Below, one piece after another: positions 1 to 8,911 of a stretch of DNA of 64,000 bases. The stretch spans positions 1 through 64,000 of the forward strand of contig REEK01000101.1 in NCBI GenBank assembly GCA_007695115.1, given 5' to 3'. The position numbers and the translations under genes were made by a program. Source of the stretch: Sphaerobacteraceae bacterium. Its GTDB lineage: Bacteria; Chloroflexota; Chloroflexia; Thermomicrobiales; Thermomicrobiaceae. Numbering within the stretch: position 1 is the stretch's first letter; every line of letters starts with the position of its first letter. The notes under the pieces are model-generated. The model did not search any database, was not told where the DNA came from, and was given only the letters and a program-made list of their open reading frames with translations.

Positions 1-14
1 GTGGTGGGTCGAAC

Positions 15-58
15 GGCCCTCACCCCGGCCCTCTCCCAATACTGGGAGAGGGAGAAAA
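15..58. repeat. REP-like palindromic repeat, copy A
   Basis: A GC-rich block whose core is an inverted repeat CCCTCTCCCA - ATAC - TGGGAGAGGG (arms 29-38 and 43-52). It is preceded by CCTCACCCCGG. A near-identical copy lies at 12969-13013, where only one loop base in the core differs. Translated, this element gives the familiar ALTPALSQ peptide that contaminates ORF predictions in many bacteria. It probably belongs to a dispersed extragenic palindrome family and could fold as an RNA hairpin. Confidence 0.8.
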
Positions 59-141
59 CTATGCGCGCCGCGCGTTCGGCATTGCACATGCGAGCAATGG
101 CCCACACACCGTTCGCACACCGGAAAGGAGATCCCAACATC

Positions 142-342
142 ATGAACAGCAAAGGTTTCCGGATGCGGCGAGACCACGAAGCACAGCAGGAACTCGGCAT
201 GCCGGATGAACGGCTCCAATCCAGCGCGAGTCGACCCGAGCAGCGACTGGCCGATCAGGAAGGTCCTTCGGCAGGAAGACGACGGTACGGCACCGATCGA
301 CCATCGCTCCTGACCCGTCTCTGGCGCTCGATCAAGAATTAA
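142..342 (+). CDS. small basic hypothetical protein
   Basis: A 66-residue protein preceded by a good ribosome binding site (AAAGGAG, about 11 bases before the ATG). The frame stays open further upstream, but that part runs through the palindromic repeat, so the internal ATG at 142 is the likely start. The product is rich in Arg, Gln and Ser, has no membrane segment and ends in a short basic-aromatic tail (LLTRLWRSIKN). No family is recognised. It lies just upstream of a DinB-like gene with its own apparent promoter, so there is no functional inference from context. Confidence 0.45.
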   Translation: MNSKGFRMRRDHEAQQELGMPDERLQSSASRPEQRLADQEGPSAGRRRYGTDRPSLLTRLWRSIKN

Positions 343-363
343 CGAATCCCCGCCCTCAGGCGT

Positions 364-369
364 TATAGT
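364..369 (+). promoter_or_regulatory. possible -10 box before the DinB-like gene
   Basis: TATAGT matches the sigma-70 -10 consensus at five of six positions and lies about 50 bases before the ATG at 417. A weak -35 candidate (TTAACG) precedes it at 19-base spacing. GGAGGA at 403-408 is the ribosome binding site. Confidence 0.3.
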
Positions 370-416
370 GGCAGAGACACCCTGTCCGGTATCACCCTCA
401 CCGGAGGAATGGCGCC

Positions 417-917
417 ATGACGGAGAAGGCTCAGCAGCACGAACCTGGGACACATGATCGACACCAGGCATTGCTGGAAGAACTCGAATCCACCAGACGT
501 CTATACATGGAACTGGTGGCGCTGACCAGCGATGCCAACTGGCACAGCACCAGCGGCAATCCGGCGTGGACGGTTGGTCAGGTCATGGGGCATATCGTCA
601 TGGTGTTTGACGCCATTCCGTGGAAGATGGAGCGCCTGCGTAAGGGCAAAGGGGCGCCCGGACTGCCTGCCTTCCTCTTCAATCCGCTCAACGTCCTCAG
701 CACCAGACTGGCGACCCGGAAATACAGTCCGGAGAATATCGCTGCCGCCTATGAAGAGGCCCATACAAAGGCACTGGGCACGCTGTCAGGGATTCAGGAA
801 CACGAGTGGCACCTGGCAGCAACCTTCTTTGGTGAACATCAGGATACCGCCGAACTGTTTCACTACCATGCGAAGCACGTCCGCGAACACGAGCCAGATG
901 TCCGGGCAGGCGTCTGA
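417..917 (+). CDS. DinB-like (DinB_2 superfamily) protein
   Basis: A 166-residue soluble protein with the look of the DinB/YfiT four-helix family. A His in the helix GHIVMVFD (about residue 60) and a C-terminal His cluster (HYHAKHVREH) would form the usual metal site. The N-terminal half carries the typical motif in which a Trp precedes a helix (PAWTVGQVMGHI). DinB-family members bind a divalent metal and often act as thiol-dependent transferases or have unknown roles; the substrate here cannot be told. The start is set by a strong GGAGGA site 8 bases upstream. It stands as a single gene before the ABC exporter. Confidence 0.6.
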   Translation: MTEKAQQHEPGTHDRHQALLEELESTRRLYMELVALTSDANWHSTSGNPAWTVGQVMGHIVMVFDAIPWKMERLRKGKGAPGLPAFLFNPLNVLSTRLATRKYSPENIAAAYEEAHTKALGTLSGIQEHEWHLAATFFGEHQDTAELFHYHAKHVREHEPDVRAGV

Positions 918-980
918 ATCAAAACAGTACACTAAACAGTAACGCAAACTGGTCATCATTCAGGGAAGCTCGAACACACC

Positions 981-1844
981 TTGACCACAGACACCACAAC
1001 GTCGCAGCAGCGGGTACCGGCGGAATCATCCCGGCCAGTGCCACTTTCCCTTCGTTCGATCGGCCTGAAAACGCTACGCGATCAACGTCAGAGCCTGTTC
1101 TGGTGGACCTCTGGCACGTTCATCCTGTCCGCTATCATGATCATGCTCTATCCGTCGATCGATGGCGGTGCCGAGATAGAAGCACTCTTTGAACAGCTAC
1201 CCGGGCCGATTCAGGCAATGATCGGCGAAGAGATCGATCTCTCGTCGGCAGCCGGGTACCTCGACATCCGGATGTTCGGGACCATTGCTCCGCTGCTGTT
1301 TCTGGTCTATGCAATCGGTCGCGGTAATGCCGCCGTTGCCGGGGAAGAGAGCCGGGGAACGCTCGATCTCCTGCTGGCGCATCCGGTCAAACGCTGGCGA
1401 ATCATCATCGAACACGCGCTGGCGATCGGAGTTGGCCTGTCGGTGATCTCGCTGGCGCTCTGGGGCGGACTGGTTGCCGGGGCCGGCGTCGTTGATGTGG
1501 AGTTCGACTGGTCTGCCGCGGCACTGGCAACCGCGATGAGTGGATTGCTCGGCATGGCCTACGGGGCACTGGCGCTAGCGCTCGGAAGCCAGACCGGGAA
1601 TCCAGGTATCGCCATCGGAGTGAGCGCCGCCGCCGGGATCGGACTCTTCTTCCTGCATTCGCTGGCACCGCTGGTGGACTGGCTGGAGCCAGCCCGGGTG
1701 CTGTCACCCTTCTACTACGCCGTTGGACATAGCGTGATGCTGGATGGATTCAACCTGCCCTACGCTCTGATCCTGATCGGACTCTCGATCGGGCTCATCG
1801 GCATCGCCACGATCGCCTTCTCCCGCCGGGATATTCGAATCTGA
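981..1844 (+). CDS. ABC-2 type exporter permease subunit (first of two)
   Basis: A 287-residue membrane protein with about six hydrophobic segments and the ABC-2 permease layout. There is one N-terminal segment after the Trp pair in LFWWTSG, an extracellular stretch, then GEESRGTLDLLLAHPVKR. That motif (E-x-x-x-GT-LDLLL-x-x-P) is typical of NatB/CcmB-like permeases that extrude a substrate using a separate ATPase. It is paralogous to the permease at 2774 (shared LYPSI and EALFE). It is followed 28 bases later by the ATPase gene. The start is uncertain: TTG at 981 has no convincing ribosome binding site, and an in-frame GTG lies at 1038. The substrate is unknown. Confidence 0.75.
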   Translation: MTTDTTTSQQRVPAESSRPVPLSLRSIGLKTLRDQRQSLFWWTSGTFILSAIMIMLYPSIDGGAEIEALFEQLPGPIQAMIGEEIDLSSAAGYLDIRMFGTIAPLLFLVYAIGRGNAAVAGEESRGTLDLLLAHPVKRWRIIIEHALAIGVGLSVISLALWGGLVAGAGVVDVEFDWSAAALATAMSGLLGMAYGALALALGSQTGNPGIAIGVSAAAGIGLFFLHSLAPLVDWLEPARVLSPFYYAVGHSVMLDGFNLPYALILIGLSIGLIGIATIAFSRRDIRI

Positions 1845-1872
1845 CAGACACCTTTCACGGAAACGAGCGACT

Positions 1873-2781
1873 ATGCCCGATCCCGTTCTTCAGACACACG
1901 ACCTGTCCAAGAGTTACGGCCCGGATCGCGGGATCATGAACGTCAGCCTCCGGGTGGAGGCGGCGGAGATCTTCGGCTTTCTCGGACCCAATGGTGCTGG
2001 CAAGACCACCGCAATCCGTGTTCTTCTCGATCTGATCCGGCCGACCACTGGTCACGCCGAAGTGTTCGGTCTGGAAACCGTCGCCAACAGCGTCGAGATC
2101 CGGCAACGAACTGGCTATCTCCCCGGCGAGATGAGCCTCTACGAGAACATGACCGGCCTGGAGCTACTGCAATACTTCGCCTCACTGAGAGAGAGCGTCG
2201 ACTGGTCACTCGTGGATCAGATGGCGCAGCGGCTCAGTTGCGATCTGAGCCGGCGGATCGGCGCACTCTCCCAGGGCAACAAGCGAAAGGTCGGACTGAT
2301 CCAGGCCTTCATGCATCGACCAGAGCTGTTGATTCTGGACGAACCGACTGCGGGGCTCGATCCGCTGATTCAGCACGAATTCCTGAGCCTGATCAGTGAA
2401 GCCAGTCAGAGTGGGCAGACCGTCTTTCTCTCCTCCCATAATCTGACCGAGGTCGAGCGCATCTGCGATCGGGTCGGGATGATTCGTGGCGGGCGGCTGA
2501 TTGCCGTGGAACACATTGACGATCTGAAGAAACGAGCTGTCCGGAAGCTGGAGATCCAGTTCGCCGGGCCAGTCCCCACCGAGCCATTCCAGAACCTGAC
2601 AGGTATCCATGATCTGATGATCGAGGGTGATCGCCTCACCTGCACACTGAGCGGCTCGGCCGACGCGATCGTCAAGCAGGCGTCTAGCTACGAGGTGGTC
2701 GATCTGGTCAGCCAGCAACCGAGTCTGGAAGAGATTTTCATGGCACTCTACAGCGACGCTGAGGTGCCGAATCGTGCCTAG
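1873..2781 (+). CDS. ABC exporter ATP-binding subunit
   Basis: A 302-residue cytoplasmic ATPase that powers the two flanking permeases. Visible motifs in order: Walker A (GPNGAGKT, about residue 40), a signature loop reading LSQGNKRKVGL in place of LSGGQ, Walker B with the catalytic Glu (LLILDEPTAGLDP), and the switch His (SSHNLTEVE). The region after about residue 215 is the accessory domain common in NatA/drug-exporter ATPases. The gene overlaps the second permease by 8 bases, so translation of the two is probably coupled. Confidence 0.9.
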   Translation: MPDPVLQTHDLSKSYGPDRGIMNVSLRVEAAEIFGFLGPNGAGKTTAIRVLLDLIRPTTGHAEVFGLETVANSVEIRQRTGYLPGEMSLYENMTGLELLQYFASLRESVDWSLVDQMAQRLSCDLSRRIGALSQGNKRKVGLIQAFMHRPELLILDEPTAGLDPLIQHEFLSLISEASQSGQTVFLSSHNLTEVERICDRVGMIRGGRLIAVEHIDDLKKRAVRKLEIQFAGPVPTEPFQNLTGIHDLMIEGDRLTCTLSGSADAIVKQASSYEVVDLVSQQPSLEEIFMALYSDAEVPNRA

Positions 2782-3568
2782 TATTCTGCTTCGCAGTCTC
2801 CGGGACCAGCAAACGAGCCTGCTCTGGTGGTTCCTGGGTATCGCCTCCCTGATGCTGATCACGGTGCTGCTCTATCCATCGATCGGTGCCGCTCCAGAGA
2901 TGGAAGCGCTCTTCGAGGACATGCCCCCTGCGTTTCAGGTCTTCGTGGGCGAAATCGGGGACATTACGTCGCCGGAGGGATACCTCAACAGCCAGTTGTT
3001 CGCGCTGATGATCCCGCTGCTCTTCATGTTCTACTGTATCGGTCAGGGCTCGGGAGCGATCGCTGGTGAGGAGGCCGCCGGGACGATGGATCTCCTGCTG
3101 GCAAATCCGATCACTCGTGCCCGGGTGGTGCTGGAGAAATTCGGAGCAATGCTGGCTGGCGGGACGGTTCTCGGATTCGCAACTGTCTTCGGACTGGTGG
3201 TCGGCGCGTTGATCGTGGACATGGATATCACGATGAGTCGGTTGAGCGAGGCAACGCTCGTCTCACTGCTGATCGGATACCTCTTTGGGGGACTGGCGCT
3301 ACTGCTCGGATGCTGGACCGGTCGGCGATCGCTGAGCATCGGGGTGAGCGTCGGGGTCGGCGTGGCGACATACCTGCTGAACGGCTTCGCCGTGATTATT
3401 TCCTGGCTGGAGCCGTACCGGTTCCTCTCCCCGTTTCATTACGCCACCAGCAACGACCCACTCAGCAATGGACTCGATCTGACCGATACGCTGGTGCTGG
3501 TTGTGGCGACCGCCGTCCTGCTCGTCGGGGCAGTCCGCACGTTCGATCGTCGGGACGTCCAGAAATAG
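2774..3568 (+). CDS. ABC-2 type exporter permease subunit (second of two)
   Basis: A 264-residue membrane protein paralogous to the first permease: LLWWFLG near the start, LYPSIGAAPEMEALFEDMP, then GEEAAGTMDLLLANPITRAR. About six membrane segments. GTG start inside the end of the ATPase gene (8-base overlap). Two different permeases with one ATPase suggests a heterodimeric membrane domain. The gene ends at a GC-rich hairpin shared with the convergent dioxygenase-like gene. Confidence 0.8.
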   Translation: MPSILLRSLRDQQTSLLWWFLGIASLMLITVLLYPSIGAAPEMEALFEDMPPAFQVFVGEIGDITSPEGYLNSQLFALMIPLLFMFYCIGQGSGAIAGEEAAGTMDLLLANPITRARVVLEKFGAMLAGGTVLGFATVFGLVVGALIVDMDITMSRLSEATLVSLLIGYLFGGLALLLGCWTGRRSLSIGVSVGVGVATYLLNGFAVIISWLEPYRFLSPFHYATSNDPLSNGLDLTDTLVLVVATAVLLVGAVRTFDRRDVQK

Positions 3569-3588
3569 GGCCGCCGGATTGGCGGCCC
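3568..3588. terminator. hairpin terminator between convergent genes
   Basis: GGGCCGCC - GGATT - GGCGGCCC, an 8-bp GC stem starting at the last base of the permease stop codon. On the minus strand the stem is followed by TATTTCT, giving a weak U tract, so it more likely stops the dioxygenase-like gene. Confidence 0.55.
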
Positions 3589-3607
3589 TGAGCAAAACTA
3601 CCTGTCT

Positions 3608-4558
3608 CTACAACGGCTTGAGGTTGGATTCGATCTCGGCGCGATTTGGTTCCAGGAATGGAGGCAGGGCGAGCTTTTCACCCAGTGCCTCGAGTGGCTC
3701 GTCCGCGGCGAAGCCGGGCTGGTCCGTGGCGATCTCGAACAGGATGCCGCCCGGAACCTGGAAATAGATCGAGCGGAAGTAGAAGCGATCGATCACATCC
3801 GTAGAGCGGAGCCCGAACTGCCGTGTCTGCTGGGTCCAGTCCGGATGTTCGCTATCGTCTTCCACCCGGAACGCCACGTGATGCACACCCCCGCGGCCCG
3901 GTCGGCCACGTTCCAGTTCCGGACGCACCTCGATGTGTACTTCATTGCCAGCGCCACCATCGATCATGGAGTAAACCAGCGTGTCGATCTTCTCAGGACC
4001 GTACTCGTAGCTGCCAGCTTCGGTCATCCCCAGGATCTGCGTCAGGACCATCCCAAGCGGGTCCTTCTCCTCAACCGTCAGGCGAACCGAGTGCAGGCCC
4101 TTGATTTGATGCTCGGCCGGGACCGGGCTCTGCTCCCACGGCTCGCCACCGTCTTTACCATGATCGACCACCAGTTCCAGCGGCTGCCCCTCGGTATCCA
4201 TGAAGGCAATCGCCTGTGAGCCAAACCGGTCGAACGGGCCAGTGAACTCGATGCCATGCTCCCCAAGGCGCCCAGTCCAGTAGGCCAGAGAGGCGTCAGA
4301 ATCGATACGCAGCGCCGTACTGGAGATCAGTCCGTGCCCATGACGGGCCTTGGCGGCATATGGCCAGTCGAAAAATGTCACATCGGTCCCGGCAGTGCCG
4401 AGTTTGTCGGCGTAGAAGAGATGATAGGCCGTCACATCATCCTGATTGACCGTCTTCTTGACCATCCGCATTCCCAGCGTCTCGGTATAGAACCGGACAT
4501 TTTCCGGCGCGTTGGCCGTGATAGCGGTCAGATGATGCAGCCCTGCGAGTCGTCGCAT
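3608..4558 (-). CDS. VOC-family ring-cleaving dioxygenase-like protein (MhqO/MhqA type)
   Basis: A 316-residue protein with two vicinal-oxygen-chelate halves. The first opens GLHHLTAITANAPENVRFYTE with His as the first metal ligand, and GQPLELVVDH ends this half. The second runs from GLHSVRLTVEE to GGILFEIATDQPGF, with HHVAFRVEDD between. The metal ligands would be two His and a Glu. Relatives are annotated as hydroquinone-specific or glyoxalase-type dioxygenases, often in quinone/electrophile stress responses; the substrate here is not determined. It is a single gene; an inverted repeat (TACTAT-7-ATAGTA) lies about 75 bases upstream and may bind its regulator. Confidence 0.8.
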   Translation of the reverse strand: MRRLAGLHHLTAITANAPENVRFYTETLGMRMVKKTVNQDDVTAYHLFYADKLGTAGTDVTFFDWPYAAKARHGHGLISSTALRIDSDASLAYWTGRLGEHGIEFTGPFDRFGSQAIAFMDTEGQPLELVVDHGKDGGEPWEQSPVPAEHQIKGLHSVRLTVEEKDPLGMVLTQILGMTEAGSYEYGPEKIDTLVYSMIDGGAGNEVHIEVRPELERGRPGRGGVHHVAFRVEDDSEHPDWTQQTRQFGLRSTDVIDRFYFRSIYFQVPGGILFEIATDQPGFAADEPLEALGEKLALPPFLEPNRAEIESNLKPL

Positions 4559-4631
4559 GAGTTCTCAATTCCTCTCGTACAGGTCAAATCGTTTGTCATC
4601 GATCAGGCCGAACGAGTTCAGCCTTTTCCAA

Positions 4632-4650
4632 TACTATCATTGCAATAGTA
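4632..4650 (-). promoter_or_regulatory. inverted repeat upstream of the dioxygenase-like gene
   Basis: TACTAT - 7 bases - ATAGTA, a perfect 6-bp dyad in an AT-rich patch, 74 bases before the ATG of the VOC gene. It is a candidate regulator site; no matching regulator gene is adjacent. Confidence 0.3.
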
Positions 4651-4843
4651 ATGCCGCCGAATAACGGTTTCGGCAACTGCTGGCATGATCGTTGCATCGA
4701 GCAGGTGGTATCAGGAACCACAGTTTCTGGATCATTCTGACATCTCGTACTGCGGAAGGCCGGGGGATAAACATGAGCGGATTGCTCCATGACAAACACG
4801 TCGCTGCCAGCGATCATTGTGTCTGGCGGGTGATAGCCAGTTG
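4651..4843. other. intergenic region between divergent genes
   Basis: About 190 bases of the roughly 285-base gap between the divergent VOC and DUF2254 genes. No gene, tRNA or strong promoter was recognised; it presumably holds the promoter of the DUF2254 gene. Confidence 0.4.
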
Positions 4844-6238
4844 ATGCAGCGCAGATTTTCCGTCAAACATCTCCGCACCCAATGGCAATCCATTCAGACA
4901 AGTCTCTGGTTCGTGCCGACTGTTATGGTGATAGCCGCCGGCATCAGTGCGTTCATCATGGTCGAAGTTGATCATGGCATTCAGGATGATGACTTCTCGG
5001 TCCCCGACTGGATCTTCGGAGGCAGCGCGGACGGCGCCCGATCCCTCCTCTCGACCATCGCCGGGTCACTGGTGACGATCGTCGGTGTGCTCTTCTCGAT
5101 CACCATCGTCGTCCTGCAACAGGCGGCATCCCAGTTCACACCCCGTGTGATGGGTAACTTCATCCGCCAGACCGGCACACAGCTCACCCTCGGCATCTAC
5201 CTGGCCACATTCCTGTACGCCTTGCTGGTACTCCGTACCGTGCGTGGAGAAGATGCCCAGGCCGAAGAGTTCATCCCACGGCTCGCGATTGCGATGGCCC
5301 TCATTATGGCTACTGCCTGCCTCGGGTTCCTGGTCTATTTCATTCACCATATGGCCACATCGCTCCAGGCATCATCGGTTCTGGCCAGCGTAAATCGAGA
5401 GTTCCGCGCAGACGTCGGACCGCTCTACCCCGAACAGGTAGGGAAATCCGCCAGCGATACCGACCGATCACTGGAATCGTTCCGCGAAGAATACATGCCG
5501 GTTCCCACGTACCGGGTCATCGCGGAGAACTCTGGTTACATGCTGAGTGTTGATGACGACATGCTCATGGCCTGGGTTCCGGAGACTACCGGAGTTGCGG
5601 TTCTGCCGCAGATTGGTGATTTCGTGGTACGTGGCTCTCCGATCATCGAGATCGCCGGCATTCGGGATCTTCCAGATGACAAACGCCACGCAATCGCTGG
5701 ATGCGTCGAGCTCGGCTCCGAGCGCTCCCGCTATCAGGATCCACTGTTCAGCATCAGGCAGCTGGTCGATATCGCGCTGAAGGCGCTCTCACCGGGAATC
5801 AATGACCCGACGACGGCCAACAACGCGATCTCCGTCCTCGGTGACTGTATTGCCATGCTTTCGAGCAAGCAGTTCCCCGACCGTGTCCGGAGATTGGCGC
5901 GCGAGGATGACGATGATCAGCGGGGAGATGTTCACGTCTGGACGAACCGTCCACCCTATGCCGAGTACGTGGATTCGGCATTTGCGGAAATCCGGCGAGC
6001 CGGATTGAGCCACGTTGCGGTAACGGAACATCTGGCGACAACCATCGGCGCGGTGGGAGATTCGATCACAACCCGGGAACGAGCTGAACCGCTCCACCAG
6101 GTGCTCACCGATATACTGCGCGACCTCGAATCGGCAAACTTCGACGAACGCGATGAGCAGCGCGTCCGGGACGCGGTCGATGTTGCCCGGAGGCGGCTGC
6201 TCTCGCAAGGATCGTCAGGGCAGTTCGGCCCTGCGTGA
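4844..6238 (+). CDS. DUF2254 family membrane protein
   Basis: A 464-residue integral membrane protein of the DUF2254 family. The N-terminal part has about four membrane helices: one near residues 17-39, then LLSTIAGSLVTIVGVLFSITIVVL, then two more to about residue 180. The conserved stretch QQAASQFTPRVMGNF sits between them. A long cytoplasmic C-terminal half contains SPGINDPTTA, a family hallmark. Function is not established. The ATG at 4844 is preferred to the TTG at 4817 because homologous sequence starts near it. Its last 24 bases overlap the end of ftsH on the other strand. Confidence 0.8.
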   Translation: MQRRFSVKHLRTQWQSIQTSLWFVPTVMVIAAGISAFIMVEVDHGIQDDDFSVPDWIFGGSADGARSLLSTIAGSLVTIVGVLFSITIVVLQQAASQFTPRVMGNFIRQTGTQLTLGIYLATFLYALLVLRTVRGEDAQAEEFIPRLAIAMALIMATACLGFLVYFIHHMATSLQASSVLASVNREFRADVGPLYPEQVGKSASDTDRSLESFREEYMPVPTYRVIAENSGYMLSVDDDMLMAWVPETTGVAVLPQIGDFVVRGSPIIEIAGIRDLPDDKRHAIAGCVELGSERSRYQDPLFSIRQLVDIALKALSPGINDPTTANNAISVLGDCIAMLSSKQFPDRVRRLAREDDDDQRGDVHVWTNRPPYAEYVDSAFAEIRRAGLSHVAVTEHLATTIGAVGDSITTRERAEPLHQVLTDILRDLESANFDERDEQRVRDAVDVARRRLLSQGSSGQFGPA

Positions 6239-8245
6239 TGCGGCGAACGAGGCTGCCCGAGCCGCCGATGGCTCAGGCACAGGTTCGGGCTGTTCCTCGA
6301 ATTCCTGCTCTGGCTGACCGGAGAGAATCTCGATGATCTGATCCCGGGAGAGGGTTTCCTCTTCCATCAGCCGATCAACGAGCCTGTCCATTTCGGGTCG
6401 GTATCTGGTCACCAGTTCGGTGGCGGCATCCACCGCCTCGCGCAGTATCTGTCGAGACGCCGCTTCAGCCTGAGCCAGGAGATCGTCGCTGAGCGATCGC
6501 TCCTGGCGCATCTCCCGACCCAGGAACACGTGCTCTTCACCGAGCCCGAGATAGTACGGCCCGATCGGCTCGCTCATCCCCCACAGGCCAACCATCCGGC
6601 GGGCGATGTGGGTTGCTTCCTTCAGGTCGTTCTGCGCGCCGGTCGTCATCTCGTCGAAAATCAGCCCTTCGGCCGCCCGGCCACCCATCAGAATTGCCAG
6701 CTTGCCCTTCAGGTAGCCACGGGAGTAGTTGAACCGATCTTCGCTCGGTGCCTGCATAGTCACGCCCAGCGATTGCCCGCGCGGGATGATCGACACCATC
6801 CGAAGCGGATCGGCTTCCGGGATGAAATGCGCCACCACGGCATGTCCGGCCTCGTGATAGGCAATCACACGCTTGTCGTGCTCGGTCAGCACCAGCGGGC
6901 GCTCCGCCCCGAGGATGATCCGATCCAGCGCATCGTGGAACTCCTGCTGCTCGACGACCTTCTTGTTCTTGCGGGCGGCGATCAGCGCCGCCTCGTTGAC
7001 CAGGTTCGCCAGATCCGCCCCGGAAAAGCCGGGCGTGGAACGGGCCAGCACTTCGGGGTCGACATTTTCACCCAGCGGTACTCGCTTCAGGTGGATTCCG
7101 AGAATCGCCACTCGGGCACGACGATCTGGCAAGCCGAGCGCAACCTGCCGATCGAACCGGCCAGGTCGCAACAGCGCTGGATCGAGCACGTCTGGCCGGT
7201 TGGTAGCCGCCATGACGATGACCTCGTCCTGAACTTCGAAGCCATCCATCTCGACCAGCACCTGGTTCAGGGTCTGTTCTCGCTCGTCATTTCCCGACCC
7301 GACGCCCGCAAAACGCTGGCGCCCGACAGCATCCAGCTCGTCGATAAAGACGATCGCTGGTGCCGCTTTCTTCGCTTTCTCGAACAGATCCCGCACCCGG
7401 CCAGCCCCGACCCCGACGAACATCTCGACGAACTCGGACGCACTGACCGAGTAAAACGGCACGCCGGCTTCTCCAGCTACTGCCCGCGCCAGCAAGGTTT
7501 TCCCGGTGCCCGGTGGGCCAACCAGCAGGACGCCGCGTGGCAGTTTGGCGCCGATTTCGTGGAACTTCTTCGGGTTCTTGAGGAAATCAACGACCTGCAT
7601 CAACTCGGACTTCGACTGATCTTCACCAGCCACATCAGCGAATGTGATCTTTGGCTTTGTCGTGTCGTAGAGCCTAGCTTTCGATTTGGTGAAGTTCATG
7701 AACTCCGAAGTGCCGCGCCCGGCGCCTCCACTCCGGCTCATGAAGATGATCAACCCGAGGATGATCAGAATTGGCAGCCCGAGCAGCAGGATCAGCGGAA
7801 TGTTCCAGCCCTCGCTCGGAGTGGCGGCGCTGATCTCCACATTCTGACGATCGAGCATCGCCAGAAAGTCAGTTTGTGCGGCCTCCGGGATAGTCGACTC
7901 GAAGGCTGGCACTGGCTCGATCTCGGACGCAGTCACTCCGTCGTCCGTCGGTTGCTCGCCAGGCTGCAGCACACGGCCGTCATGGATGCGGACCTCATCG
8001 ACGAAGGTGCCAGTGGCTTCCAGTCCGGTCAGTTCGATCTGCTCGACGTTTCCAGACTGAACCTCACGCTGAAGGGCCGAGTAGGTAATCTCGGCCGAGT
8101 CAGTCCCAGAAGGAAACATGATGAACGTGCCGAAGATCACCATACCAATCAGCATGGCCCAGATTACCCAGCCGATGGTCGGTGGTTTCTGCTGGCCGTT
8201 CTCTTTCGGTGTTCGGGGGCGTTGTTCCTCAGGTGTTCTGCTCAT
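6215..8245 (-). CDS. ftsH: ATP-dependent zinc metalloprotease FtsH
   Basis: A 676-residue membrane AAA protease that degrades misfolded membrane and short-lived cytosolic proteins as a hexamer. Layout: membrane helix at about 24-43, an extracytoplasmic region, and a second helix at about 148-169. Walker A GPPGTGKT is at 243-250, followed by Walker B ([11 protein letters not shown]), the second region of homology ending in LLRPGRFDR, and the zinc motif HEAGH at 464-468. The start MSRTPEE follows a ribosome binding site (GGGAG); an upstream in-frame ATG adds 13 unlikely residues. The C-terminus is rich in Glu and Pro. Its stop lies inside the convergent DUF2254 gene. Confidence 0.96.
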   Translation of the reverse strand: MSRTPEEQRPRTPKENGQQKPPTIGWVIWAMLIGMVIFGTFIMFPSGTDSAEITYSALQREVQSGNVEQIELTGLEATGTFVDEVRIHDGRVLQPGEQPTDDGVTASEIEPVPAFESTIPEAAQTDFLAMLDRQNVEISAATPSEGWNIPLILLLGLPILIILGLIIFMSRSGGAGRGTSEFMNFTKSKARLYDTTKPKITFADVAGEDQSKSELMQVVDFLKNPKKFHEIGAKLPRGVLLVGPPGTGKTLLARAVAGEAGVPFYSVSASEFVEMFVGVGAGRVRDLFEKAKKAAPAIVFIDELDAVGRQRFAGVGSGNDEREQTLNQVLVEMDGFEVQDEVIVMAATNRPDVLDPALLRPGRFDRQVALGLPDRRARVAILGIHLKRVPLGENVDPEVLARSTPGFSGADLANLVNEAALIAARKNKKVVEQQEFHDALDRIILGAERPLVLTEHDKRVIAYHEAGHAVVAHFIPEADPLRMVSIIPRGQSLGVTMQAPSEDRFNYSRGYLKGKLAILMGGRAAEGLIFDEMTTGAQNDLKEATHIARRMVGLWGMSEPIGPYYLGLGEEHVFLGREMRQERSLSDDLLAQAEAASRQILREAVDAATELVTRYRPEMDRLVDRLMEEETLSRDQIIEILSGQPEQEFEEQPEPVPEPSAARAASFAASRRAELP

Positions 8246-8506
8246 GGTGCGCTCCCACATCCGTGGCAACTGTCCAGATTCCATGATGCCTCGAAACAGG
8301 AGACACAGACGTAGCGCACAGAAGAGCGGCGTTGCAATCTGATTACAGAGTTGGGCAGGAAGTGGAAGAGTCGATCACTCAATGAGATTCTGGCAAACTA
8401 TTCGAACAAAACTCCCCGGGGGCTCTATCCCCGGATGAGCGACCTGTATGGTCGCTCCTTCTCTCTCGATGACCAGATCCATTCCGACCAGCGAAAGGAC
8501 ATCATT

Positions 8507-8911
8507 ATGACCACGCGACAGACCGTGCTGACCGGCACGGTATGGGAAGAACGCGCCGGGTACTCCCGGGCGGTACGTGTCGGAGATCAGATCTTCGTCT
8601 CCGGCACAACGGCCACAGACCCGGATGGCAATACCGTCGGGGTCAACGATCCGGCCGAACAGGCCCGCTACATCATGGAGTTGATCCGGGCAGCGCTGGA
8701 AGAGCTCCATTCCAGCATAGAAGATGTCGTCCGCTGGCGCTGTTATCTGGTGAATGCCGATCACTGGATGGAAGTTGCCGATGTCATGGGAAGCTACTTC
8801 CGGGATGTCCGACCGGTCAGTACGCTGTACGAAGTAAGCCGGCTGGTTGGCGATGACTATCTGGTGGAGATCGAAGTCGACGCCATTGCCGGAAGTGGGG
8901 AGCGCACGTGA
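8507..8911 (+). CDS. RidA family protein (YjgF/YER057c/UK114)
   Basis: A 134-residue protein with the RidA fold: QIFVSGTTATDPDGN near the N-terminus, QARYIMELIRAALEE, then VVRWRCYLVNAD and RPVSTLYEVSRLVGDDYLVEIEVDAIA. The Arg-Pro before STLYEV corresponds to the conserved substrate-binding Arg region. RidA members deaminate reactive enamine/imine intermediates; paralogues often serve specific catabolic pathways. The frame is open further upstream, but the start at 8507 has a good site (GAAAGGA) and matches family length. Its GTGA overlap with the LLM oxidoreductase suggests the two act in one pathway. Confidence 0.85.
   Translation: MTTRQTVLTGTVWEERAGYSRAVRVGDQIFVSGTTATDPDGNTVGVNDPAEQARYIMELIRAALEELHSSIEDVVRWRCYLVNADHWMEVADVMGSYFRDVRPVSTLYEVSRLVGDDYLVEIEVDAIAGSGERT

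Noticed and set aside
1-141. Start of the first small ORF at base 1
   Set aside because: This part translates the palindromic repeat (ALTPALSQ), a known artefact; the ATG at 142 has a ribosome binding site.
6530-8314. A 594-codon open frame antisense to ftsH
   Set aside because: It is the shadow of a GC-rich gene on the other strand; its translation shows no family motifs and ftsH is certain.
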